This document shows positions 18,533 through 27,475 of a stretch of 64,000 bases of DNA, piece after piece. Location: NCBI RefSeq assembly GCF_011050365.1, contig NZ_DRFV01000016.1:272591-336590 (forward strand), read 5' to 3'. A program made the translations under genes and the position numbers. Numbering within the stretch: the stretch's first letter is position 1; each line of letters starts with the position of its first letter. The notes below the pieces were generated by a model that saw only the letters and a list, made by a program, of their open reading frames with translations, had not been told where the DNA came from and searched no databases. The DNA is from Pseudohongiella sp. Lineage in GTDB: Bacteria > Pseudomonadota > Gammaproteobacteria > Pseudomonadales > Pseudohongiellaceae.

Positions 18533-20239
18533 TCAGCCGGCGAACTGGGTAGCTTGCCCGGCAACAATATACCAGCTCACGAACAGCGCATTGACAAAAG
18601 CGCCGGGCAGATAGCTGGCGGTGCGGCGATACGTGTAAGTACTGACAATGCCAACGATCAGCAACATGGGCACAAACTGTATCATAACAATGGTGTTCAG
18701 TGGCTCACCGGGCGTTATCAGCACGCCGCGTGTAAACAGGCTGCTGTACTGAGCAATCAGGAACAACAGAAAGCCGCCCATAAGCGCCAGTGAATTGCTG
18801 CAGTACTGAAGCAGTGGCCGGTCGCTGGCAACCGAAAGGCCGCTGTGTAATGCGCGCAGAGCCAGCACAAAAAACACGGTGAAAGGTATCAGGTAGACCA
18901 GCATGATCTGCAGTTGATCCAGGCTCATGGCCTTGACGCCGACGAACCAGAAGCGGAAGTCGACCTTGAACAGGAAGTCTGCTGCCAGTACTGATACATA
19001 GGCAATGCCTACCGTTAGCAGAGCAATGCTAATGGATGGCAGTAGTTGATGGGAATACGTCAATTTGCCCGTACGAATTATGAATCCGAGCGCAGTGAAA
19101 ATCAGTCCATTGACTACCGCCCACACCGCAATCTGGCTGGTAATGGCTTGCGGGAACCATGCTGAGGCTGGCAGCAAGGCAGCGCCCCAACCCATGGCAG
19201 GATAGAAGGTGGCCACCGGGATGATGGCGGAGATGATGGCGGCAACCCACCATTTGCCGGTGCGGCGGACATACGCTGACGGGCTGTTGGCAGAGATGAG
19301 CCGACTGAAATAAGGGGTCAGGAGCAATACGTTGAAACTGCCCAGCATGAGCATCACAAATCCGATCAGTGCAATCAGGGTGCCGATTTCCTTGAAGAAC
19401 CAGATCTGGTCATTGACCGCGTCGGGATTGCCGCCTTCCAGCGTTTGCGCAAACCAGTCGATGGCGTGTCCGATTGACGCGTGCGACAGGTGATTGCCGG
19501 GATGCGTCACCGGCGGTGATTGCCAGACCCGTGCGTTACCGTCAGCAATATTGCCATAGACTTGTCCCTCGACAATTGGGGCGCTGGTGCCAAACAAGGC
19601 CTGCAGTTTTGTGCTGTCGGCAGCATTCCGGCCTTCAGCCACCTCCCACATCAGCGGTGCAAACTCGTCGTATTGGGCGAACACCACTGACACGTTTCGT
19701 GGCCAGTCCGGCGTCCCCGGCAGTGCCATGCCACTGCCGGTGCTGGAGCCTTGCAGGACCATGGACCGGTAAGCGTCCGGCGCAGCGGCAGCTGCCGCCA
19801 GTACGGTCCAGCCGCCCATGGAGTGACCTTCCAGGCCAATGTTGTTGGTATCGACAATATCCAGGCTGCGCAGATAACTCAGCGCCGCAGGGCCACCAAA
19901 GCCGTTGGCAAAAGCAGGCGCATCCGAATAACCGTGACCGGCCTGATCCAGCGCCAGCACGACGTAACCACGTCGGGCGAATTCAATAGCAAAACCAGAC
20001 TGCACTTCGCGTGAGTTGATGTAACCGTGAACCGCCAGAATGCCGGGCGCGGGCGTATCAGCAGTGGCATTGTCGGGGATGTAAAGCAACGCGCTTAAGG
20101 TGTTGCCGTTGGCGCCGGTGAAGCGTACATCCTTGATTTCGATATTGCCGGCGGTCTGTATCTGGTGCGCCAGTAACGAGCCGGCCAGGATCAGCAGGCA
20201 GGCGACAATAAACGTGCGCCAGTTAGGTTTGTCTGACAT
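18533..20239 (-). CDS. Alpha/beta hydrolase with C-terminal membrane domain
   Basis: 568 residues. An N-terminal anchor helix (about 8-25) is followed by an alpha/beta hydrolase domain: oxyanion-type HGYIN near residue 71, nucleophile elbow GHSMGG near 138-143, and a late His in the SHASIGHAIDW stretch near 268. From about residue 290 to the end there are seven or so membrane helices. The hydrolase part should lie outside the cytoplasm. This two-part architecture is known from uncharacterised proteins but I cannot name a substrate. It follows a serine beta-lactamase-like gene on the same strand with 35 bases between, so the two may be cotranscribed. Confidence 0.75.
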   Translation of the reverse strand: MSDKPNWRTFIVACLLILAGSLLAHQIQTAGNIEIKDVRFTGANGNTLSALLYIPDNATADTPAPGILAVHGYINSREVQSGFAIEFARRGYVVLALDQAGHGYSDAPAFANGFGGPAALSYLRSLDIVDTNNIGLEGHSMGGWTVLAAAAAAPDAYRSMVLQGSSTGSGMALPGTPDWPRNVSVVFAQYDEFAPLMWEVAEGRNAADSTKLQALFGTSAPIVEGQVYGNIADGNARVWQSPPVTHPGNHLSHASIGHAIDWFAQTLEGGNPDAVNDQIWFFKEIGTLIALIGFVMLMLGSFNVLLLTPYFSRLISANSPSAYVRRTGKWWVAAIISAIIPVATFYPAMGWGAALLPASAWFPQAITSQIAVWAVVNGLIFTALGFIIRTGKLTYSHQLLPSISIALLTVGIAYVSVLAADFLFKVDFRFWFVGVKAMSLDQLQIMLVYLIPFTVFFVLALRALHSGLSVASDRPLLQYCSNSLALMGGFLLFLIAQYSSLFTRGVLITPGEPLNTIVMIQFVPMLLIVGIVSTYTYRRTASYLPGAFVNALFVSWYIVAGQATQFAG

Positions 20240-20273
20240 TGTTGTTCTTCCCCGCGCAGGTATGCGTCTGGTT

Positions 20274-21614
20274 TTAGTTGTTAAGCTCGTCGTAAATGAT
20301 ATCGATGGCTATCTGGCGCATATTGGCTGCCCCGGGTCGGTTGCCGCCCTGGCTTTGAATCATGCCGATCCAGAACATATCGTATACCGGATCGATCCAG
20401 AACCAGGTGCCGGCCGCACCGCTCCAGTAGTAGGTGCCTTCGCCCTGTTTCGAGCGCGCCGCCTCAGGGTCGAAAATAACGGCGAAATCGACACCAAAGC
20501 CCTGTCCGGCCTGTCCCGGGCGGTTGTCGCCACCACGCAGCAGCAAGCCGTCACGCAGACTGTTGGTGCGCATGGTCTCGACTGATTCGGGCGAGAGAAT
20601 GCGCTGGCCGTCCAGTTCGCCGCCATTGACCAGCATCTGCAGAAAGCGGGCGTAGTCGTGAGTCGTGGACACCAGGCCGCCACCGCCGGATTCGAGCCGG
20701 TCGGCATCAAGGTAGCTGGGACGATCCGGTCGCGGCGGGTTGCGCATCAATTTGCCTTGTTCGCTATCCCAGCGGTAAACATCCGCGAAACGCTCGCGGT
20801 CTGCCTCGCTTACGTAGAACGCAGTGTCAGTCATGCCCAGTGGTGCATACAGGTGTTCAGCCAGGAATTCACCAAAGGGCTGGCCAGACAGTTTCTCGAC
20901 GATGTACCCCTGTATATCCACGGCAACGGAATATACCCATTCATCACCGGGCTGATACATCAGCGGGATGTTGGACACCCGGCTGATCAGTGCATTCAGA
21001 TCCGGTGACGCCAGTACTTCCAGCTCGCGAAAAGCATCGTTGACCGGGTCGTTGCCACTCAGACCATAACCGAAGCCGGCGGAATGGTTCAGCAGCTCCC
21101 GCATCGTGGGTTGGCGCGTTACCGGGCCCAGTTCGATATTGCCGGCCTCATCGTAATTCAGCACCACCTCGAGGTCGGCAAATTCGGGGATATGTTTGCT
21201 GACGGGGTCGTCGAAATCCCACAAACCCTGCTCATGCAGCATCATCAAGGCAACACCAGTGATGGGCTTGGTCATGGAGTAAATTCGGAACAGGGTGTCT
21301 TTGGTCATCACACGCTGATCTTCGATGGAGGCAAAACCGGCGCTGTCGTAGGTGGCGATCTGACCATCTTTGGCCAGCAGCCAGACCATGCCGGCAACGT
21401 CATTGTCGGCGACGATTTTTTCCATGGCAGCATCAAGGCGGTCGATGGTGGCGACAGAGAAGCCGGCAGCTTCGGCGCCATCGGCAGTTGTTGGCCAGCT
21501 GGTATCGGCATGGCCGAAGGTGGTCGCCAGCAGCAGACTGATGGCCAGCATGGCAGGCAATCTGAAGGTCGGGTGTCGCTGCTTGCGCGGTGACGTCATT
21601 CGCTGTGAAGTCAT
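20274..21614 (-). CDS. Serine hydrolase, class C beta-lactamase/esterase family
   Basis: 446 residues, with a signal peptide (cleavage likely after FGHA, about residue 36). The catalytic SxxK reads SMTK (in FRIYSMTKPITG), the second motif is YSV, and a late WSGAAGTWFWIDP segment replaces the KTG box. This is the pattern of exported esterases and DD-peptidase relatives (EstB-like) rather than of true AmpC enzymes, so resistance should not be inferred. AGGACA precedes the ATG. It is probably cotranscribed with the membrane-anchored alpha/beta hydrolase downstream. Confidence 0.85.
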   Translation of the reverse strand: MTSQRMTSPRKQRHPTFRLPAMLAISLLLATTFGHADTSWPTTADGAEAAGFSVATIDRLDAAMEKIVADNDVAGMVWLLAKDGQIATYDSAGFASIEDQRVMTKDTLFRIYSMTKPITGVALMMLHEQGLWDFDDPVSKHIPEFADLEVVLNYDEAGNIELGPVTRQPTMRELLNHSAGFGYGLSGNDPVNDAFRELEVLASPDLNALISRVSNIPLMYQPGDEWVYSVAVDIQGYIVEKLSGQPFGEFLAEHLYAPLGMTDTAFYVSEADRERFADVYRWDSEQGKLMRNPPRPDRPSYLDADRLESGGGGLVSTTHDYARFLQMLVNGGELDGQRILSPESVETMRTNSLRDGLLLRGGDNRPGQAGQGFGVDFAVIFDPEAARSKQGEGTYYWSGAAGTWFWIDPVYDMFWIGMIQSQGGNRPGAANMRQIAIDIIYDELNN

Positions 21615-21704
21615 AGTCGTGGTGTCCTGTTAGTGTTGTTATTTACCTCCAAGAGTACCCGTTGCGGCGGCGTTGCACAATCATCAGGCGGGCTCAGGAC
21701 AGCT

Positions 21705-22289
21705 TCAGAAGTACTCAAGCAGGGCGCTCAGACCGGCTGCGCCGCCGAAGATGTAAATGGCGCAAATGATACCCTCGCCAATGGAGGCGCCGAGCAAGGT
21801 CTTCCACAGTTTGATTCGCAGGACGCTGCATACGTAGACAATCATGTCGGTGGGCACGACAGGGATGAATCCCCAGGCACTGATGACGATCAATTCCCGT
21901 TTTTTCAGCAGGGCTGTTAAGCGCTCTACCTGGGTCGGGTAATGCGCATGGAAATAATGATCGAAGCGAAACTGACGGGCCATGAGATAAACGATGGCAG
22001 AGGAGGAATACACCGCCAGTTGATTGACCAGAAATAGCGGCCACGGCGGGAACACCAGAATGCCAGCGAGTACAATGGGTGTGGACGGGATCAGGGTGAA
22101 CCCGCGCAACGTCGAAATGACGAAGTAGCCCAGCAGCCCCAGCGCCAGGTTATCGGAAAAAAACTGCCGGATATTTTGTGGTGCGAACAGGTCGGGGTAG
22201 AAAAAATACAGCGACAACGAAATCGCCACGACGGCCAGCCACGTGTACAAACCAAAAAAGTTGACGGTTTCCAGCTTCTCTTTATGCAC
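21705..22289 (-). CDS. VTT-domain (DedA/TVP38-like) membrane protein
   Basis: 194 residues with about five membrane segments. The VTT core reads GYFVISTLRGFTLIPSTPIVLAGILVFP, and later there is the typical GFIPVVPTDMIVYVCSV re-entrant segment. VTT proteins are thought to scramble or flip lipids, or carry polyprenyl phosphates, in the inner membrane. The start codon lies inside the end of the PmtA-like methyltransferase gene upstream (8-base overlap), so the pair is translationally coupled and may act together on membrane lipids. Confidence 0.85.
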   Translation of the reverse strand: MHKEKLETVNFFGLYTWLAVVAISLSLYFFYPDLFAPQNIRQFFSDNLALGLLGYFVISTLRGFTLIPSTPIVLAGILVFPPWPLFLVNQLAVYSSSAIVYLMARQFRFDHYFHAHYPTQVERLTALLKKRELIVISAWGFIPVVPTDMIVYVCSVLRIKLWKTLLGASIGEGIICAIYIFGGAAGLSALLEYF

Positions 22290-22869
22290 GTTGTTCGACG
22301 GGGCCCTTGGTCATGCTGTACACAAACGCTGGCAGGATGTTCAGGGCGACAAAATCAACGTCATCCATGGGTTTGCCGAATATCGACTCAATGTCTGCCT
22401 TGTTGCTGCGGAAATACTGATATTGCAGGTAAATCCCGCCATCTCTGAGCCCGAACCTGAGCGCTTCGATGACTTTGTGCAAAAACGCATTGTTGTCCTT
22501 CATGCCCTCGAAGTTCTTCAGTGGCAGGGACGACAGGATGACATCATACCGACCTGCTTCCGTCAGCAATTCGGTGACACAACAATTATGTAATTGCACC
22601 TGTTTGTCAGGGTTGCCGGACATCAGCTGTTCAATCCAGGGGTTGTAGTTGGCTTTGATCTCGCACACATCCAGTTGCGACCGGTGGCACATGCGTTGAA
22701 TGAGTTCGCGCGTGAATGCGCCACGCCCGCTGCCAATCTCCAGAATACGCAGTGGCCGGGAAAAATCTATTTTACCGACCATGGATTTGACCAGAAAACC
22801 TGAGCTACTGACGATAAGGCCGTCTTCGGCAATATTGCGTCTGATGTTTCTGTAGATTTTGATGAGCAT
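22282..22869 (-). CDS. SAM methyltransferase, phospholipid N-methyltransferase (PmtA)-like
   Basis: 195 residues. The SAM-binding motif is LEIGSGRGAFT (about 45-55). The later motifs SSLPLKNF, LQYQYF and NILPAFVY resemble the PmtA family, which methylates phosphatidylethanolamine toward phosphatidylcholine. The 16S rRNA dimethylase KsgA is a more distant relative and lacks the SLPLKNF pattern. The overlap with a VTT lipid-transport-type gene supports a lipid substrate. Function is inferred from motifs; a methyltransferase acting on another lipid or quinone is possible. Confidence 0.7.
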   Translation of the reverse strand: MLIKIYRNIRRNIAEDGLIVSSSGFLVKSMVGKIDFSRPLRILEIGSGRGAFTRELIQRMCHRSQLDVCEIKANYNPWIEQLMSGNPDKQVQLHNCCVTELLTEAGRYDVILSSLPLKNFEGMKDNNAFLHKVIEALRFGLRDGGIYLQYQYFRSNKADIESIFGKPMDDVDFVALNILPAFVYSMTKGPVEQRA

Positions 22870-22971
22870 CGTTCTCCCGGGCGCAAGCCCGCGTACCAGA
22901 CTGAGTGTCGCACCTGCGCTGAGGAGAGATCATACCCTTAAAGGGCGTGTTGTTGTAGTCAATTCAAAGGC

Positions 22972-23337
22972 CTAGTCCCAGACCGCCACGAATACGGTGG
23001 TCAGCAACAGAGCAATAAGGCCGGTCACAACCATCTCGCCGGAGGGCTGCCAGAGCTGTTTTAATCCCAGTTGCCATGAGGTGCCGGAGAGCATTTGCCC
23101 GGCATGTGTGGCCCACGTTGAAGTCAGCGGCTGCAAGTGAGCCGCCCAGGTCTCAAACTGCGTGGTGGCAACGATCAGTGCCGCCATGATTGCCAGCGCC
23201 CATAGCGCCAGCAGCGTTTGCTGACGCCGCCGCCGCTGCGCGGCAATGCGGCGCAGGACGGCCTGGCTGAAGCCGTGGTCGGTAATGGGCGGCCGTTGCC
23301 GCAGTTGATCTTCCAGAGACTCAAGATCAATGGTCAT
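22972..23337 (-). CDS. Small two-helix membrane protein, candidate anti-sigma partner
   Basis: 121 residues. An N-terminal cytoplasmic stretch of about 40 residues is rich in Arg and Gln (RRIAAQRRRRQQ), followed by one membrane helix at about 41-58 and another near the C-terminus (about 100-118). There is no zinc-binding HxxxCxxC motif, so it is not a standard ZAS anti-sigma factor. Its ATG overlaps the sigma-factor stop codon (ATGA), the usual arrangement for an anti-sigma or sensor partner. I do not recognise the family; the role is inferred from position. Confidence 0.65.
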   Translation of the reverse strand: MTIDLESLEDQLRQRPPITDHGFSQAVLRRIAAQRRRRQQTLLALWALAIMAALIVATTQFETWAAHLQPLTSTWATHAGQMLSGTSWQLGLKQLWQPSGEMVVTGLIALLLTTVFVAVWD

Positions 23338-23936
23338 ACTGGTTTCTCCCTGCCAGCGCTCGCTGGGTTGTGCTCTGCGGAGGCGGATAACTGCAGTTTC
23401 AGTTTCTCCAGTCCTCGCTTGATGTGCGATTTGACTGTGCCCGGTGGCAGTTGCATCACGGTAGCGACTTCCCGGTGAGAATATCCCAGCGTCATGTTAA
23501 GGGTAATGGCGGCTGACTCTGGCGCCGGCAATCTTAGCAGGGCACGCTCCAGGTCGATGTGCATGGGGTCTGCGTCCGGTGTCGAGTTGCCGTTTGCCAG
23601 TTCTTGCCAGGCTCCGTACTCGGCATGAACGTCACGTTCCCGTTTCCGTTGACGGTGGTTCTGCAAGTACTGGCGGTAGGCAATGCTGCACAACCATGCG
23701 CTAAAACGCCCCTTACCTCTATAATCAGACAATTTCTGATAGGCAATGACAAAAACGTCCTGGGCCAGATCGTCTGCCGTATGAATGTTGTCGCACAAGC
23801 GGCGTAACAGCGCCCGCACCCGGCTCTGATGCATGACCACCAATTGCCCGAACGCCCTGTCATCCGCACCGCCGAGCGCTCGCAGAATCAGGCCCGCCTC
23901 CAGCGACCCGTTGTCAGTCACGCCAGTGTCCGTCAA
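23334..23936 (-). CDS. ECF-type RNA polymerase sigma factor
   Basis: 200 residues with the two conserved sigma regions. Region 2 (about 30-95) contains LCDNIHTADDLAQDVFVIAYQKL and FSAWLCSIAYRQYLQ. Region 4 (about 130-185) contains ITLNMTLGYSHREVATVMQLPPGTVKSHIKRGLEKL, the helix-turn-helix that reads the -35 element. Start is TTG at 23936, with AGGAA six bases upstream, overlapping the preceding gene. It is the middle gene of a tightly overlapping trio with two small membrane proteins, so its activity is probably controlled by one or both of them. Confidence 0.9.
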   Translation of the reverse strand: MTDTGVTDNGSLEAGLILRALGGADDRAFGQLVVMHQSRVRALLRRLCDNIHTADDLAQDVFVIAYQKLSDYRGKGRFSAWLCSIAYRQYLQNHRQRKRERDVHAEYGAWQELANGNSTPDADPMHIDLERALLRLPAPESAAITLNMTLGYSHREVATVMQLPPGTVKSHIKRGLEKLKLQLSASAEHNPASAGREKPV

Positions 23937-24301
23937 TCCAGTTCCTGCCGACCACCTTGATGACTGTTACCATATTTCATCACTACCAGATACGCCAGTC
24001 CTGCGCACAACAGTATGCCGCCAACAAAAATCGCGGCGGTCCAGTTACCTTGCACGATAAAACCCAGAATCACCGGCAAGCTGATCGCTATCAGGATGAG
24101 CCCTTTGCGCATGTCATTAACAGCTTTATTGTTTTCGCCCAACAACTGCAGCATCTGGTCAGTGACCTGGCCACCATGCTCGGCCAGCTTCAGTACCGTG
24201 TCCATTTTGCGGACCTGGCCAAGATGGCGCAGGTAGAGGAATACGATCAGACATGCAGCGATGCACAGAAACAGCACGATAGGGATCCACTCTTCATACA
24301 T
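23933..24301 (-). CDS. Small membrane protein, DUF6249-like
   Basis: 122 residues. An N-terminal membrane helix (about 5-22) is followed by a charged segment (about 25-65) containing KLAEHGGQVTDQMLQLL, then two close membrane helices (about 70-110). This layout matches small proteins regularly found beside ECF sigma factor genes and grouped as DUF6249; I recall the family only by pattern. I placed the start at 24301, seven bases after AGGAG. It is the first gene of the sigma-factor trio and overlaps the sigma gene. Confidence 0.75.
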   Translation of the reverse strand: MYEEWIPIVLFLCIAACLIVFLYLRHLGQVRKMDTVLKLAEHGGQVTDQMLQLLGENNKAVNDMRKGLILIAISLPVILGFIVQGNWTAAIFVGGILLCAGLAYLVVMKYGNSHQGGRQELD

Positions 24302-24465
24302 GGTCATTCTCCTGTCTTTCAATAATTGTGTTGTGTTGTTATATGATGCATGTCAGTGCAGGTTTGGATGCAGCTCCTTTACATTTGGGTGTACAGCGGC
24401 GGTGTCCGGCAGCTAGACTTGCGTTTTGCCATCAGTTGAATGCATTGCTTTCAGGAGAGTCAGGG

Positions 24466-24954
24466 GTGTCCGCGTTACTGGAGTTTGAACATATCATCGA
24501 GGTCAATGATCTGACGAACCCGGACTTGATTGCACTGAGCCGCGAGGTCTTGTGGCAAGGGCTGGTGTATCGAGCAAGTTATCCCGATCACTTCAATCCT
24601 GCGCTCAGCTGCACGCTGGAGCCGGATGCTGACGACCGGTTTGTGCGTTACATTGAGGTCGGCGAAGTGCAGCTGCGTGATGAAGTGACGCTGGTGCCGA
24701 TGCAGGAAATTGTGACCCTGATAGATGGTCGTACGCAGGCGATGCACGCCGAAAGTATCACCGCGATTGAAGAGCCGGAGCCGGGACGGTTATTTGTCCG
24801 CTTCCGTTACCGGCGCGACGCCATCGTGGTTGAAGGCGGCCTCAACGCCAATGACTACCTCAAGGAAGCGTATCGCCAGCAGGATCGGGACGCCATCGTC
24901 ACTATCCGCGAGATGGCGGCTAACAAGCAGTTGACCGTCAACAGCGGGCACTAA
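24466..24954 (+). CDS. AtaL-like / DUF1857 SRPBCC-fold protein
   Basis: 162 residues from the GTG at 24466, which has AGGAG at 24453-24457. The sequence contains FEHIIEVND, LSREVLWQGLVYRASYPDHFNP and an ATP-free beta-rich middle, which fit the DUF1857/AtaL group of the START/polyketide-cyclase (SRPBCC) fold. Such proteins bind small hydrophobic ligands; some are linked to aromatic catabolism. It lies 11 bases upstream of a thioesterase-fold gene and is probably cotranscribed with it. The biochemical role is unknown. Confidence 0.75.
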   Translation: MSALLEFEHIIEVNDLTNPDLIALSREVLWQGLVYRASYPDHFNPALSCTLEPDADDRFVRYIEVGEVQLRDEVTLVPMQEIVTLIDGRTQAMHAESITAIEEPEPGRLFVRFRYRRDAIVVEGGLNANDYLKEAYRQQDRDAIVTIREMAANKQLTVNSGH

Positions 24955-24965
24955 AGGAGATCTCC

Positions 24966-25772
24966 ATGCATCCGCTGGATACCGCAATCAGTCTGCAACC
25001 GCAGTCGAAAGGCAGTTACCGGGCGCACACCAGTGCCGCCTATGCCAATATGATCGGCCCGTTTGGCGGCACGACGTCAGCATTGTTGCTGAATGCAGTG
25101 ATGCAGCATGAGGACAAGCTGGGAGACCCGATTGCGCTGACGGTCAATTACGCCGCGCCCATTGCCGATGGCGAGATTCTGGTGGAGGCCCAGCCGGTGC
25201 GCACCAACCGCTCCACCCAGCACTGGCTGATGCAGGCCACACAGAATGACGAGCTGGTGGCATTTGCTACCGCGGTCACGGCTGTCCGCCGGGAGACCTG
25301 GTCTGCGCACGAAGCAACACCGCCGCAGAATGTACCTGAGCCATTAACGCTGGCCAGAATGGAAACCGTTGGCAAACCGACCTGGACGCAGTGTTATGAC
25401 ATGCGCTACCTGGACGGTGAGATGCCAGGAGAGGCTGGTGGCGACGAGCAGGACAATTCCTATTCCTGCCTGTGGGTGCGCGATGAGCCCCCGCGGCCGC
25501 TGGATTTCCAATCGTTGTCAGCGATTTGTGACAGCTATTTTCCGCGCATATTTATCCGGCGCCAGCGTCGGTTGCCGATTGGCACGGTCAGCCTGACCAC
25601 CTATTTCCATGCCGACAGCGCCGTGCTGGCTGCTCAGGGCGAGCAGTTTCTGCTGGCGACGGCCAGGGCGCTGAATTTCCGCAACGGGTACTTTGACCAG
25701 ACTGCCGAGGTGTGGTCGGCAGACCGACAGTTGCTGGCCAGCACCCATCAAATGGTTTATTTCAGAGACTGA
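24966..25772 (+). CDS. Acyl-CoA thioesterase-family protein (double hotdog)
   Basis: 268 residues. The N-terminal half shows the hotdog start YANMIGPFGGTTSALLLNAV and a PIADGEILVEAQPVRTNRS strand pair. The C-terminal half repeats the fold with FDQTAEVWSADRQLLASTHQM, a typical thioesterase ending. Double-hotdog enzymes hydrolyse acyl-CoA in the cytoplasm. A strong AAGGAGATCTCC ribosome-binding site precedes the ATG. It is cotranscribed with the AtaL-like gene and convergent with another hotdog gene. The chain-length preference cannot be read. Confidence 0.82.
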   Translation: MHPLDTAISLQPQSKGSYRAHTSAAYANMIGPFGGTTSALLLNAVMQHEDKLGDPIALTVNYAAPIADGEILVEAQPVRTNRSTQHWLMQATQNDELVAFATAVTAVRRETWSAHEATPPQNVPEPLTLARMETVGKPTWTQCYDMRYLDGEMPGEAGGDEQDNSYSCLWVRDEPPRPLDFQSLSAICDSYFPRIFIRRQRRLPIGTVSLTTYFHADSAVLAAQGEQFLLATARALNFRNGYFDQTAEVWSADRQLLASTHQMVYFRD

Positions 25773-25791
25773 CACCAGCGGCCAGGGCGCA

Positions 25792-26238
25792 TCAGCCAGC
25801 CGGTCGGGCACTTTCCTGTCGGGAGATGATCGCCATGGTCAGACGCGAAACACACACGGTTTTACCCGTTTCAGTTTCGATTTTTATTTCCCATACCTGA
25901 GTTGTGCCGCCGATATGCACCGCGCGCGCGGTGCCGATCACCCAGCCTGAGGAAATCGGGCGAATGTGGTTGGCATTGATATCCAGACCCACGGCGACCT
26001 GGTCATCGCGGCGCAGGCAGCGGTTGGCAGCAACGCTGCCCAGGGTTTCTGCGAACAGCACCGAGGCCCCGCCATGCAGAATGCCGAATGGCTGCACGGT
26101 GCGGTGATCAACGGGCATGCGCCCGCGCAGGTAATCTTCACCGATGTCAGTGAACTCGATGCCCAGCGCCGTGACGGCGGAGTTCCTGGCGCTCTCGGCC
26201 ATTTGCTGAAGTGTTGTGTCGCGGGTCCAGATAGTCAT
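25792..26238 (-). CDS. PaaI-type hotdog thioesterase
   Basis: 148 residues. The single hotdog domain has the PaaI/YdiI pattern: MPVDHRTVQPFGILHGGASVLFAETLGS, with the catalytic Glu in FAETLGS and an HGG loop. These enzymes hydrolyse aromatic or aliphatic acyl-CoA as tetramers. I chose the ATG at 26238, which begins MTIWTRD; an in-frame start further upstream would run into the aldo/keto reductase gene and adds residues not typical of the family. It lies 20 bases downstream of that gene. Confidence 0.85.
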   Translation of the reverse strand: MTIWTRDTTLQQMAESARNSAVTALGIEFTDIGEDYLRGRMPVDHRTVQPFGILHGGASVLFAETLGSVAANRCLRRDDQVAVGLDINANHIRPISSGWVIGTARAVHIGGTTQVWEIKIETETGKTVCVSRLTMAIISRQESARPAG

Positions 26239-26258
26239 GCAAAAGGTCTCGTGTTGGT

Positions 26259-27278
26259 TTAGCCCATGGGGTAAGGGAACTCTTTGTGCACCGCGTCGCA
26301 TTGTTTCATGATCTCGTCGCTCAGCGTCACATCCAGGGCCGCCAGTGATTCATCAAGTTGGTCCGCAGTGCGGGCGCCGATGATGGTGGAGGCAACAAAA
26401 TCAAAATTCATGCTCCAGGCGGTGGCCAGCGTGGTTGGCGACATGCCAGCCTCGCGTGCGATGTCTATATAACGGGCGGTAGAGGCCAATGTGCCGTCAT
26501 TGACAAAGCGGTCTGCCATGGCGCGTTGTCGCGGATTATCCATTTGCAGGTATTCACCGAAGCGGCTGTTGGGCGGCGCTGTCTCTTTGTTGTATTTGCC
26601 GCTGAGCACGCCGCCGCCGATTGGCGAGTAGGGCAGCAGCGACACGTTTTCGCGGCGGCAGACAATGGCCAGCTCATCAAGAAAGCGTCGGTTGAGCAAC
26701 GAGAAGTTGTTCTGGATAGACTGGAAACGCGCGTAGCCTTCGTATTCGGCAACCGTGTTGGCTTTGGTCAGGCCGTAGGCGTTTTCATTTGACGTGCCCA
26801 GGTAGCGCACTTTGCCTGACTCCACCAGCCGGTCCAGCGCGTCCATGGACTCATCAATCGGCACCACGGTGTCAGGCCAGTGCACCTGATACAGATCGAT
26901 ATAGTCGATGCCCAGCCGCTGCAGGCTGCCTTCCACGGCGCGCTCGATATGGTGACGGTCGATGGCGGTCAGGCCCTGTCTGATCGGCGGTACAAACCAG
27001 CCTGAGGCAGCGCCCGCGACTTTGGTGGCAATGATCAGCGAATCGCGGTCGCGGGTCTTGATCCATTTGCCGAAGATGGTCTCGGTGATGCCAACGGTTT
27101 CCTTGCGTGGCGGTACCGGGTAGACCTCGGCGGTATCGTAGAAATTGATGCCGCGTTCATAGGCCTTGTCCAGAATCCGGAAAGACTCTTTTTCATCACT
27201 CCAGCTGCCAAAACTCATGGTGCCCATGCAGATGGGACTGACGCGCAGGCCGCTGCTGCCTATATATCGATAATTCAT
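26259..27278 (-). CDS. Aldo/keto reductase
   Basis: 339 residues with a TIM-barrel reductase pattern. MNYRYIGSSGLRVSPICMGTMSFG starts the protein, the catalytic Tyr lies in FYDTAEVYPV, Lys in IIATKVAG, and His in YQVHWPD. The C-terminal NADPH-contact segment is STIIGARTADQLDESL. These enzymes reduce aldehydes or ketones with NADPH in the cytoplasm; sequence is closest to the Tas/YajO-like group. The substrate is unknown. The adjacent downstream gene is a thioesterase, giving no clear clue to pathway. Confidence 0.9.
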   Translation of the reverse strand: MNYRYIGSSGLRVSPICMGTMSFGSWSDEKESFRILDKAYERGINFYDTAEVYPVPPRKETVGITETIFGKWIKTRDRDSLIIATKVAGAASGWFVPPIRQGLTAIDRHHIERAVEGSLQRLGIDYIDLYQVHWPDTVVPIDESMDALDRLVESGKVRYLGTSNENAYGLTKANTVAEYEGYARFQSIQNNFSLLNRRFLDELAIVCRRENVSLLPYSPIGGGVLSGKYNKETAPPNSRFGEYLQMDNPRQRAMADRFVNDGTLASTARYIDIAREAGMSPTTLATAWSMNFDFVASTIIGARTADQLDESLAALDVTLSDEIMKQCDAVHKEFPYPMG

Positions 27279-27475
27279 AACAGGTCTCTCTAGTGTCTCC
27301 GGGATCAGATCTTCCGGGTGGCGGGTCGAATTTACAGGTAATCCTCCGATTATGGCATTACTTGCTTGTGGGCTGTCAAACTACGTTAAGGTGATGCTAA
27401 GCTTCGATCACGCACAATAGTCGAACAACTGTCCGAACAAACATTTGTAACAACATCATCAATACGGGAGTCAAC

